64,000 bases of DNA from Aerococcus viridans. Lineage in GTDB: Bacteria > Bacillota > Bacilli > Lactobacillales > Aerococcaceae. Shown here in pieces: positions 56,388-64,000 of this stretch. Position numbers and translations under genes: made by a program. The notes below the pieces were generated by a model, which was given only the letters and a program-made list of their open reading frames with translations, ran no database searches and had not been told where the DNA came from. Positions within the stretch are counted from its first letter, which is position 1. The number at the start of each line of letters is the position of its first letter. The DNA lies in contig NZ_PNHQ01000013.1 of assembly GCF_002871935.1 (NCBI RefSeq), positions 1 to 64,000 on the forward strand, in the 5' to 3' direction.

Positions 56388-56990
56388 TTATTTTTTCTTA
56401 TGTTTGTTTAAACCAAAAGGTACTTTAGATTCTGTTCCTTGACGAATACGTTTAATATTATCTTTATGACGTATAACAACAAGTGCTAGGACTAAAGCAG
56501 TCACTAAGGTTAAGACCCAATCTTGATAAAGCAAACTTAAAATGGTTGCGAATGCAATTGCAAAAATACTGGAGAAACTTACCATACTTGTGACAAATAA
56601 AGATACGAAGAATGATGCGATAGAAATCAATGCAAATAATGGATGGTATGCTAATACAACACCAAAGGAAGTTGCGACAGCTTTTCCTCCCTTAAATTTT
56701 AAGAATAGCGGAAAAGAGTGACCAATAATAGCCATGCCACCAAATAATAGCGGATGTAAACCGGGTTGTAGCCAATTAGCTAATAATACAGGGATTGCAC
56801 CTTTTATCATATCGCAGATAAAGACTAATATTCCCCCAGTGGTACCAAAAGCACGGAAGGCGTTTGTTGTTCCAATATTTCCGGAGCCAAATTGGCGAAT
56901 ATCTTTTTTATAAAGGAGTTTGCCGACAACTAATCCAAAGGGAATTGATCCTAATAGATAAGCGACAACAAGTAATAGAATCGTTAACAT
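56388..56990 (-). CDS. plsY: Acyl-phosphate glycerol-3-phosphate acyltransferase PlsY
   Basis: Membrane enzyme that transfers an acyl group from acyl-phosphate to glycerol-3-phosphate, the first step of phospholipid synthesis. It has the conserved loops GSIPFGLVVGKL, RQFGSGNIGTTNAFRAFG and FKGGKAVATSFG, and about five membrane helices; 200 residues is usual. It is monocistronic, convergent with xerC and divergent from parE. GAAAGGAATT precedes the ATG on the minus strand, with a TATAAT further upstream. Confidence 0.96.
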   Translation of the reverse strand: MLTILLLVVAYLLGSIPFGLVVGKLLYKKDIRQFGSGNIGTTNAFRAFGTTGGILVFICDMIKGAIPVLLANWLQPGLHPLLFGGMAIIGHSFPLFLKFKGGKAVATSFGVVLAYHPLFALISIASFFVSLFVTSMVSFSSIFAIAFATILSLLYQDWVLTLVTALVLALVVIRHKDNIKRIRQGTESKVPFGLNKHKKK

Positions 56991-57119
56991 ATTTTAATTC
57001 CTTTCAATTTATCTGTAGGGTTCTTATATTATATCATTAATTCGAACGAATAAAGATACCATTTGGCAAATCCGCAGTTTTAATATATGATGAAAAAGAT
57101 TGAAAGTGGGGTAAATAAT

Positions 57120-59204
57120 TTGGCCAAACCAACAAAGCAAAATAATAAATCAACTTATGATGAAAGTTCGATCCAGGTATTAGAGGGCTTGGAAGCTGTT
57201 AGAAAACGTCCTGGTATGTATATCGGATCAACTGATGCACGCGGTTTACACCATTTAGTGTATGAGATTGTCGATAACTCGATTGATGAAGCCCTGAGTG
57301 GTTATGCTGACCACATCACAGTGACACTTGCCAAGGATGGATCGGCAATAATTGCCGATAATGGTCGGGGAATGCCGATTGGTAAGCATACCAGTGGTAA
57401 ACCAACAGTAGAAGTTATCTTAACTGTTTTACATGCTGGTGGTAAATTTGGTGGTTCAGGTTATAAAACATCAGGGGGCCTTCATGGTGTAGGATCTTCT
57501 GTAGTAAATGCCTTATCAAGCAAATTTATTGCTACCGTCCATCGTGATGGAAAGGAATACTATCAAGAATTTACAAATGGCGGTAAACCTAGCAAACCTA
57601 AAACAAAAGCTTTTAAGACAAAAAATACGGGGACTAAAATTCAATTTTATCCGGATGCAGAAATCTTCGGTAATATTAAATTTGACCCAAATACAATTCG
57701 AGAACATTTACGTGAATCTGCTTTCTTATTGAAGAACTTACGTATCGACTTCATTGATGAAGAGAATGAAACTGAAGAAACTTTCCATTACGAGGAAGGT
57801 ATAAAGGCTTTCGTAGACTACTTGAACGAAGATAAAGATGTTTTACATGATGTGGTCTTTTTCCAAGGGGTAGAGAACGAGATTGAAATAGAATTAGCCT
57901 TTCAATATAACGATGGTTACTCTGAAACTGTTCTGTCATTCGTAAATAACGTCAGAACTGCTGATGGTGGTAGTCATGAATCCGGTATGCGGACTGGTTT
58001 AACAAAGTCATTTAACGAGTATGCCCGTAAAGTAGACTTACTGAAAGCAAAAGAAAAAAATCTTGAGGGGTCTGATGTGAGAGAAGGTTATACAGCCGTC
58101 TTATCGTTACGAGTACCTGAAGAAATTTTACAATTTGAAGGACAAACGAAGTCTAAGTTAGGTACACCACAAGCTCGTTCAGCTTCTGATAAGATGATAT
58201 CTGAAAATTTAGCTGTTTATTTAATTGAAAATGGAGAAACTGCTCAAATGCTTGTCCGTAAAGCTTTAAAAGCACGTGAGGCAAGAGACGCTGCGCGTAA
58301 AGCAAGAGAAGCTTCACGTGGTGCCAAAGGTAAACGTAAGGAAGTGTTACTTTCTGGTAAACTTACACCCGCTCAAGGTCGTAATGCGAAAAAGAATGAA
58401 CTTTTCTTAGTTGAGGGGGATTCTGCCGGTGGTTCTGCTAAACAAGGCCGTGACCGTAAATTCCAAGCAATCTTACCCCTACGCGGTAAAGTATTAAATA
58501 CGGAAAAAGCAAGTATTCAAGATATTTTAAAAAATGAAGAATTAAATACGATTATTTATACTATTGGTGCAGGCGTAGGTGCTGAGTTTGAAGTTGAAGA
58601 TGCTAACTACGATAAAGTCATCATCATGACCGATGCAGATACCGATGGGGCACATATCCAGGTGCTATTGCTTACCTTCTTTTTCCGTTATATGAAACCT
58701 CTAGTTGAAGCTGGAAAAGTTTATTTGGCTATGCCACCTTTATACAAAGTCTCTAAGGGCAAAGGGAAAAATGAGGTGATTGAATATGCATGGACTGATG
58801 AAGAATTAAAAGCTGTGACAGATAAGGTTGGGAAAGGTTATATCCTACAACGGTATAAAGGTTTAGGTGAGATGAATGCCGAACAGTTGTGGGAAACGAC
58901 AATGGATCCAGAAACACGTACTTTAGTGCGCGTATCGATTGATGACTTATCTTTAGCTGAAAAACGCGTATCTGTTTTAATGGGGAATAAGGTAGAACCG
59001 CGTCGTAAGTGGATTGAGGAAAATGTAGCATTTACAATGGACGAGGAAGATACTTTATTAGAGAATGCCTCAGATACAGAGCATAGCGACAAAGAGGAAG
59101 TTGTTGAAATTTTAGAAAATCAAGCGCATATACATTCAAATGGGCATCCAGATAATATAGCTGGGGAACAAATTAATTTATTTGATGAAGATGGTGATTA
59201 TTAA
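57120..59204 (+). CDS. parE: DNA topoisomerase IV subunit B
   Basis: ATPase subunit of topoisomerase IV, which decatenates daughter chromosomes. The GHKL ATPase starts at [31 protein letters not shown] with DNGRGMP and the [15 protein letters not shown] lid. The transducer domain follows; then the Toprim metal site ([39 protein letters not shown]). The frame is open from ATG 57087/57090 but without a ribosome-binding site; TTG 57120, eight bases after GTGGGG, gives the expected short N terminus (694 residues). It overlaps parC by one base. Confidence 0.96.
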   Translation: MAKPTKQNNKSTYDESSIQVLEGLEAVRKRPGMYIGSTDARGLHHLVYEIVDNSIDEALSGYADHITVTLAKDGSAIIADNGRGMPIGKHTSGKPTVEVILTVLHAGGKFGGSGYKTSGGLHGVGSSVVNALSSKFIATVHRDGKEYYQEFTNGGKPSKPKTKAFKTKNTGTKIQFYPDAEIFGNIKFDPNTIREHLRESAFLLKNLRIDFIDEENETEETFHYEEGIKAFVDYLNEDKDVLHDVVFFQGVENEIEIELAFQYNDGYSETVLSFVNNVRTADGGSHESGMRTGLTKSFNEYARKVDLLKAKEKNLEGSDVREGYTAVLSLRVPEEILQFEGQTKSKLGTPQARSASDKMISENLAVYLIENGETAQMLVRKALKAREARDAARKAREASRGAKGKRKEVLLSGKLTPAQGRNAKKNELFLVEGDSAGGSAKQGRDRKFQAILPLRGKVLNTEKASIQDILKNEELNTIIYTIGAGVGAEFEVEDANYDKVIIMTDADTDGAHIQVLLLTFFFRYMKPLVEAGKVYLAMPPLYKVSKGKGKNEVIEYAWTDEELKAVTDKVGKGYILQRYKGLGEMNAEQLWETTMDPETRTLVRVSIDDLSLAEKRVSVLMGNKVEPRRKWIEENVAFTMDEEDTLLENASDTEHSDKEEVVEILENQAHIHSNGHPDNIAGEQINLFDEDGDY

Positions 59205-61678
59205 TGGTTGAAATTCAAAAATTAACATTAGAAGAGGTTATGGGAGACCGATTTGGACGATATTCTAAATATATCATTCAAGATCGAGCCCTACCTGACA
59301 TTCGAGATGGATTAAAACCCGTACAACGTCGCATCTTATTCGCAATGTTTCAAGAAGGAAATACATCTTCTTCAAACTTCCGTAAATCCGCAAAAACGGT
59401 TGGTAACGTAATTGGTAACTATCACCCACATGGGGATTCATCTGTATATGAAGCTATGGTCCGGATGTCTCAAGACTGGAAGAACCGAGAAGTGCTAGTT
59501 GAAATGCATGGAAATAATGGATCAATGGACGGAGATTCTGCAGCTGCCATGCGTTATACGGAAGCCCGTCTATCTAAAATCGCTGATGAACTATTACGTG
59601 ATTTAGATAAAGATACCATTGAAATGATCCTTAACTTTGATGATACAGCTGAGGAACCTACCGTACTGCCCGCAGGTTTCCCAAATTTACTCGTAAATGG
59701 AGCAACTGGGATCTCAGCTGGTTATGCAACTGAAATTCCACCACATAATCTTGGTGAAATTATCGATGCCACAACTTATTTAATCGATCATCCAAATGCA
59801 AGTGTCGACAAGCTTATGGACCTTGTTCCTGGGCCTGATTTTCCAACTGGTGCAATCATTCAAGGAAAAGATGAATTAAAGAAAGCTTATACTACAGGTC
59901 GAGGTAAAGTAGTTGTTCGTTCAAAACACCATATCGAAACCGAACGTAGCGGTAAAGAGAAAATTGTGATTACAGAAATTCCTTATGAGGTAAATAAAGC
60001 CAATCTAGTTCGACGAATGGATGAATTACGATTAAATCGCTCTATTGACGGTATCCAAGAAGTCCGTGATGAAACTGACCGTAACGGACTACAAATTGTT
60101 ATAGAATTAAAAAAAGATGCTAGTGCAGAAGCTATTCTTAACTATTTCTATAAAAATTCAGATTTACAAATTAACTATAACTTCAATATGGTCGCAATAA
60201 ACGATCAGCGTCCAGAACTAGTCGGCATTAAAGAAGCACTAACTGCATATATTGGTCATCGTTATGAAATTATTCGGCGTCGTACAACATTTGATTTGAA
60301 TAAGGCACAACGACGCTTACATATTGTTGATGGCTTAATGAAAGCTATGTCGATTCTAGATCAAGTGATTAAGACAATTCGTAATTCTAAAAATAAAGCA
60401 GATTCAAAACAAAATTTAGTTGAGGCTTTTAATTTTTCAGAAACACAAGCAGAAGCAATTGTCAATTTACAATTGTATCGTTTAACCAATACAGATGTGA
60501 CCGCCTTGGAAAATGAGCGTCTACAATTAAATGAAGATATCGCATCTTACCAAGCAATCCTATCTGACGATAAGGTTCTATATGGCCGAATGAAATCAGA
60601 ATTAAAAACAATCAAAAAAGCTTATGCATCAAAACGTCGAACTGAAATTCAAGATGAAATTCAGGAAGTAGTCGTTAAGAAACAATTGCTAATTCCTGAA
60701 GAGGATGTGGTGGTTGTCGTTACACGTGGTGGTTATATTAAGCGGTCTAGTATACGATCATTTAAAGCTTCCGGTGTTGAAGAAGTTGGTTTAAGAGATG
60801 GAGATCATGTTCAATTCCTAGAGAAAATGACCACCTTAGACCAATTAGTCTTTATTACCAATAAAGGTAACTACATTTTCCAACCAGTATACGAATTACA
60901 AGATATTCGTTGGAAAGACTTAGGTGAGCACGTTTCGCAAAGAATTACATTTGCAAGCAATGAATCTATTATTGGTGTATTTAAATATGACGAAAATAGC
61001 AAAGATAAATTATTGCTCGCTTCATCAGCTGGTATGATTAAACAAACAGCTTTAGCTGAATTTAAAGAGTTCCGTGGCCATAAAAATAAATCTTCCTTGG
61101 CGATGAACTTGTCTGGTGATACCGACCAAGTCGTTGGGGTGTATCGAATTAGTAACGAAACTAACCAAGATCAAGCTCAAGTGATTTTAATTACCCACTT
61201 TGGTTTCACCTTGAGATATAGTATCGATGAAATTTCAATTATCGGTGCGCGAGCTAAAGGTGTTAAGTCAATCAATCTAAAACAAGATGATTATGTGGTT
61301 GGTCTATCTTATGCAGCCATTCCAGATGATAATTTACAGTTGATGATGGTGACACAAAGAGGACATATGAAACGATTGAAATGGGCAGAGATTAATCTAC
61401 TTGGTCGTGCAAAACGTGGCTTAGTAGCGCTTAAAGAACTCAAATCAAACCCACATCGTTTCGTTAATACTTTTGAAGTGAAGGATACCAAGCAATCGTT
61501 TGAAATTGTCACGAATCAGTCTTATCGAGAACTTTTTAGAACGGGTGATGTCCCAATTGCTAATCGATATTCTAATGGATCAATGCTGGTAGACGAGAAA
61601 GAAAACGGTCAGATAAATGCGGTTACACCACTTATCGACTTCACATCTTTTGATCCTGAAAAACAAATTTTTAATTAA
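59204..61678 (+). CDS. parC: DNA topoisomerase IV subunit A
   Basis: DNA-cleaving subunit partnering ParE. The catalytic Tyr118 is in AMRYTEARL. The quinolone-determining region [16 protein letters not shown] has Ser79/Ser80 and Glu83, the unmutated type. The winged helix and tower occupy about 30-480. The C-terminal beta-pinwheel (about 500-815) shows repeated blades such as [30 protein letters not shown] and [13 protein letters not shown]. Length 824 is normal. It overlaps the parE stop as TAATG, so the subunits are made in balance. Confidence 0.97.
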   Translation: MVEIQKLTLEEVMGDRFGRYSKYIIQDRALPDIRDGLKPVQRRILFAMFQEGNTSSSNFRKSAKTVGNVIGNYHPHGDSSVYEAMVRMSQDWKNREVLVEMHGNNGSMDGDSAAAMRYTEARLSKIADELLRDLDKDTIEMILNFDDTAEEPTVLPAGFPNLLVNGATGISAGYATEIPPHNLGEIIDATTYLIDHPNASVDKLMDLVPGPDFPTGAIIQGKDELKKAYTTGRGKVVVRSKHHIETERSGKEKIVITEIPYEVNKANLVRRMDELRLNRSIDGIQEVRDETDRNGLQIVIELKKDASAEAILNYFYKNSDLQINYNFNMVAINDQRPELVGIKEALTAYIGHRYEIIRRRTTFDLNKAQRRLHIVDGLMKAMSILDQVIKTIRNSKNKADSKQNLVEAFNFSETQAEAIVNLQLYRLTNTDVTALENERLQLNEDIASYQAILSDDKVLYGRMKSELKTIKKAYASKRRTEIQDEIQEVVVKKQLLIPEEDVVVVVTRGGYIKRSSIRSFKASGVEEVGLRDGDHVQFLEKMTTLDQLVFITNKGNYIFQPVYELQDIRWKDLGEHVSQRITFASNESIIGVFKYDENSKDKLLLASSAGMIKQTALAEFKEFRGHKNKSSLAMNLSGDTDQVVGVYRISNETNQDQAQVILITHFGFTLRYSIDEISIIGARAKGVKSINLKQDDYVVGLSYAAIPDDNLQLMMVTQRGHMKRLKWAEINLLGRAKRGLVALKELKSNPHRFVNTFEVKDTKQSFEIVTNQSYRELFRTGDVPIANRYSNGSMLVDEKENGQINAVTPLIDFTSFDPEKQIFN

Positions 61679-61684
61679 GAAAAC

Positions 61685-61724
61685 AACGCCTGCCAAATTT
61701 ATATTGTTTTGGCGGGCGTTTTGT
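61685..61724 (+). terminator. Terminator after parEC
   Basis: AACGCCTGCCAAA / TTTGGCGGGCGTT (13 bp, one G-U) with a 10-nt loop, then TTGTT. Confidence 0.85.
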
Positions 61725-61872
61725 TATAGGCTAAATTTATAAAAAACGATAATTACTTAACTTAGTATTGATAACTAGATATTAATAGCATTCTTCGCTA
61801 TAATGAAAGAGATAAACATTTGTTCAATTTTCTTATGACATAGAAAGTGGAGAAATGATAAAGGAGAGTTTT

Positions 61873-63054
61873 ATGGAAGAAGTAGTCATTGTTGCAGCTA
61901 AACGTTCTGCAATTGGAAAATTTGGTGGCCAATTCAAGGATATTTCAGCTGTCGATTTAGGTGTAGAAGTATTAAAAGCAACATTAGCATCAATTCAATT
62001 AGATCCAACAAAAGTGGAACAAGTATTTTTAGGAAATGTTTTAAGTGCTGGTCTGGGGCAAAATGTTGCGCGTCAAGTAGCTTTAAAATCTGGTTTATCT
62101 AACGAATCAACCGCAGTTACGATTAATCAAGTCTGTGGGTCAGGATTGCGAACAGTTATGATGGGCGCACAAGCCATCATGTTAGGTGATGCTGAAATCG
62201 TAGTAGCAGGGGGTACTGAAAACATGACCCGAGCACCATACATTATTGATTCTGCACGTTGGGGTCAACGTATGGGCAATGGAGAAATCATTGATACCAT
62301 GCAACGTGATGGATTAACAGATGCCTTTTCTAACGATGCTATGGGAATTACAGCTGAAAATATTGCTGAACGTTATGGCATTTCTAGAGAAGCTCAAGAT
62401 GAATTTGCAGCAGCTAGTCAAATCAAAGCTATAGCAGCAAAAGAAGCTAACCGTTTTGCTGAGGAAATCGTTCCAGTAACTATCCAACAAAAAAATTGTA
62501 GTCAAGTTATAACAGAGGATGAGGGTCCGCGCACAGGTATTACACCGAAACGATTAGGCAAGTTGCAACCAGTATTTAAAGAGGATGGTACAGTTACGGC
62601 AGGAAATTCTTCTGGTATAAACGATGGTGCAGCAATGCTTGTATTAATGTCTAAAAGCAAAGCTGATGAATTAGGTTTAAAACCAATGGTATCTATTGCA
62701 TCATATGCAACTGGAGGAGTGGATCCTTCAATTATGGGAACCGGTCCAATTCCAACAACTTTAAAAGCCCTGGACAAAGCAAATATTACAGTAGATGATT
62801 TAGACCTAATTGAGGCGAATGAAGCATTTGCTTCGCAAGCACTTTGCGTTACTACCAGCTTAGAATTGCCTGCAGATAAGGTTAATGTAAACGGTGGTGC
62901 GATTGCCTTAGGTCACCCAATCGGTGCATCTGGCGCTCGCATTTTAGTTTCGCTGATTCATGAAATGCAAAAACGTCAATCTGTATATGGCTTAGCTACA
63001 TTATGTGTTGGCGGCGGTCAAGGTGTGTCGTTAATCGTCAAACAATCCATTTAA
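61873..63054 (+). CDS. Acetyl-CoA C-acetyltransferase (thiolase)
   Basis: Condenses two acetyl-CoA to acetoacetyl-CoA, or the reverse. The nucleophilic Cys is in NQVCGSGLRTV near residue 88. The His in GGAIALGHPIGASGAR near 350 and the second Cys in TLCVGGGQG near 380 complete the active site. Length 393 is normal. In Lactobacillales the usual role is the first step of the mevalonate pathway to isoprenoids, but no mevalonate gene is adjacent. A frame extension of six codons upstream exists; ATG 61873 follows AAGGAG with 6-nt spacing. Confidence 0.93.
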   Translation: MEEVVIVAAKRSAIGKFGGQFKDISAVDLGVEVLKATLASIQLDPTKVEQVFLGNVLSAGLGQNVARQVALKSGLSNESTAVTINQVCGSGLRTVMMGAQAIMLGDAEIVVAGGTENMTRAPYIIDSARWGQRMGNGEIIDTMQRDGLTDAFSNDAMGITAENIAERYGISREAQDEFAAASQIKAIAAKEANRFAEEIVPVTIQQKNCSQVITEDEGPRTGITPKRLGKLQPVFKEDGTVTAGNSSGINDGAAMLVLMSKSKADELGLKPMVSIASYATGGVDPSIMGTGPIPTTLKALDKANITVDDLDLIEANEAFASQALCVTTSLELPADKVNVNGGAIALGHPIGASGARILVSLIHEMQKRQSVYGLATLCVGGGQGVSLIVKQSI

Positions 63055-63076
63055 AAATATTCTTTAAGCACATGAT

Positions 63077-63104
63077 TTGGACTTAAATTTATACATGTTA
63101 AACT
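63077..63104 (+). promoter_or_regulatory. Possible promoter of the aldo/keto reductase gene
   Basis: TTGGAC (63077-63082), a 16-bp spacer and TAAACT (63099-63104) with an extended -10 TG at 63096-63097. No terminator is seen between the thiolase gene and this site. Confidence 0.4.
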
Positions 63105-63140
63105 ATAAGTAACCATTATTAATTTGGAGGGAGCAATTTT

Positions 63141-63992
63141 ATGACTATTCCAAGCTACACTGCCCACGACGGGACACAAGTACCGCAGATTGGTTTTGGT
63201 ACCTATAAGCTGAAAGGTTTTAATGGTGTTGATGCTATTCAATCAGCTCTAGAAGTGGGGTATCGCTACTTAGATTCAGCTTATAATTATGAAAATGAAG
63301 CAACTGTAGGGGAAGCTATCCGTCGTTCAAGTATTGCAAGAGAAGATATTCAAGTAGCTTCAAAATTACCTGGTCGTTATCATAAATTTGATGATGCCTT
63401 AGTGACAATCCAAGAGTCATTATTACGCGCTAACTTAGACTATTATGACTTTTACTTGATTCATTGGCCTAATCCAAAAGAAGACCATTACGTGGAAGCC
63501 TGGCAAGCACTCATTGAAGCTCAAAAACGTGGATATGTAAAACATCTTGGTGTAAGTAATTTCTTACCAGACCATATCGACCGTATCGAACGTGAAACAG
63601 GTGTACTACCAGTAGTCAACCAAGTAGAAATGCATCCTTATTTCCAACAAAAAGAACAAAGAGCCTATCATGAAGAAAAGGGTATTATTACCCAATCTTG
63701 GTCACCATTTGTTCGTGCCAATGAAAAAATTGATAAGTCTATTCTTGAAAATGAAGAAATTAAAGCAGTGGGCGATAAATATGGTAAAACAGCTGGCCAA
63801 ACAATCCTACGTTGGCAGACGCAAATGGGGGCCATGCCAATCCCTAAATCTAGTAAGAAAACACGTCAAATTGAAAACTTAGACTTCTTTGACTTCAAGT
63901 TAGATGAAGAAGATTTAGCAGTATTTGATCGCTTAGACAAAGTGAATGGTCGTGCAGCGAATCAAGATCCGGCTGTATATCAAGAATTTTAA
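63141..63992 (+). CDS. Aldo/keto reductase
   Basis: NADPH-dependent oxidoreductase of the AKR TIM-barrel family. The catalytic tetrad is intact: Asp and Tyr in YLDSAYNYENE (near residues 48-53), Lys in SKLPGRYHK and His in YLIHWPNP. The C-terminal cofactor loop reads MPIPKSSKKTRQIEN. At 283 residues it resembles the 2,5-diketo-gluconate reductase-type group, but the substrate is unknown. GGAGGGAGC precedes ATG 63141. It ends 8 bp before the window edge and is complete. Confidence 0.92.
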   Translation: MTIPSYTAHDGTQVPQIGFGTYKLKGFNGVDAIQSALEVGYRYLDSAYNYENEATVGEAIRRSSIAREDIQVASKLPGRYHKFDDALVTIQESLLRANLDYYDFYLIHWPNPKEDHYVEAWQALIEAQKRGYVKHLGVSNFLPDHIDRIERETGVLPVVNQVEMHPYFQQKEQRAYHEEKGIITQSWSPFVRANEKIDKSILENEEIKAVGDKYGKTAGQTILRWQTQMGAMPIPKSSKKTRQIENLDFFDFKLDEEDLAVFDRLDKVNGRAANQDPAVYQEF

Positions 63993-64000
63993 TAAAGTCT

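Overview
The window is AT-rich chromosomal DNA from a low-GC Gram-positive bacterium. Gene content and order point to Lactobacillales: tdk-prfA-prmC-tsaC-glyA-upp, murA-epuA, truB-ribF, hrcA-grpE-dnaK-dnaJ, thyA-dfrA-ypmS-yozE, rbgA-rnhB-dprA-topA-xerC, parE-parC, and the MurT/GatD lipid II amidation pair. Aerococcaceae (Aerococcus-like) is my best guess, from impression rather than a search. Almost everything is core housekeeping. I see no rRNA, tRNA, CRISPR array, prophage or insertion sequence.

Layout. 1-3.5 kb: aspartate kinase, UppP and a PTS EIIA protein, with two copies of a ~172-bp dispersed repeat. 3.5-8.6 kb: a four-gene nucleoside ABC importer behind an apparent PurR control region. 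8.6-15.3 kb: a flavin reductase-like protein and 6-phosphogluconolactonase on the minus strand, then an AI-2E family transporter and a heterodimeric ABC exporter. 15.5-17.6 kb: gatD-murT. 17.8-27.2 kb: nucleotide, translation and cell-wall genes. 27.4-33.6 kb: an M20 amidohydrolase and the dnaK heat-shock operon with CIRCE and a CtsR-like site. 33.7-34.8 kb: an unusual two-part protein of unknown function. 35-39 kb: lepA, the third repeat copy, and a MerR-type promoter driving a broken short-chain dehydrogenase plus an alcohol dehydrogenase. 39-43 kb: a second M20 peptidase, dCTP deaminase, and ftsH with a near-perfect CtsR operator. 43-50.3 kb: an ABC-F protein, thymidylate/folate genes, YpmS, YozE, CtpA and signal peptidase I. 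50.3-61.7 kb: rbgA, rnhB, dprA, topA, xerC, plsY, parE and parC. 61.8-64 kb: thiolase and an aldo/keto reductase.

How the genes work together. Nucleotide supply is a strong theme: nucleoside uptake (nupNOPQ), tdk, upp, dcd, thyA, dfrA and glyA together cover salvage, dUMP/dTMP synthesis and one-carbon units. Envelope genes (uppP, murA, murT-gatD, plsY, lepB, ctpA) and protein quality control (dnaK operon, ftsH) are the other themes.

The most notable non-housekeeping signals are the dispersed repeat with a built-in terminator, the DUF6933-like/integrase-core-binding fusion, the MerR-type 19-bp-spacer promoter in front of a double-lesioned SDR pseudogene, and the PurR and CtsR operator candidates. 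I did not find a clear new multi-gene defence or mobile system. Several genes appear to start at TTG.
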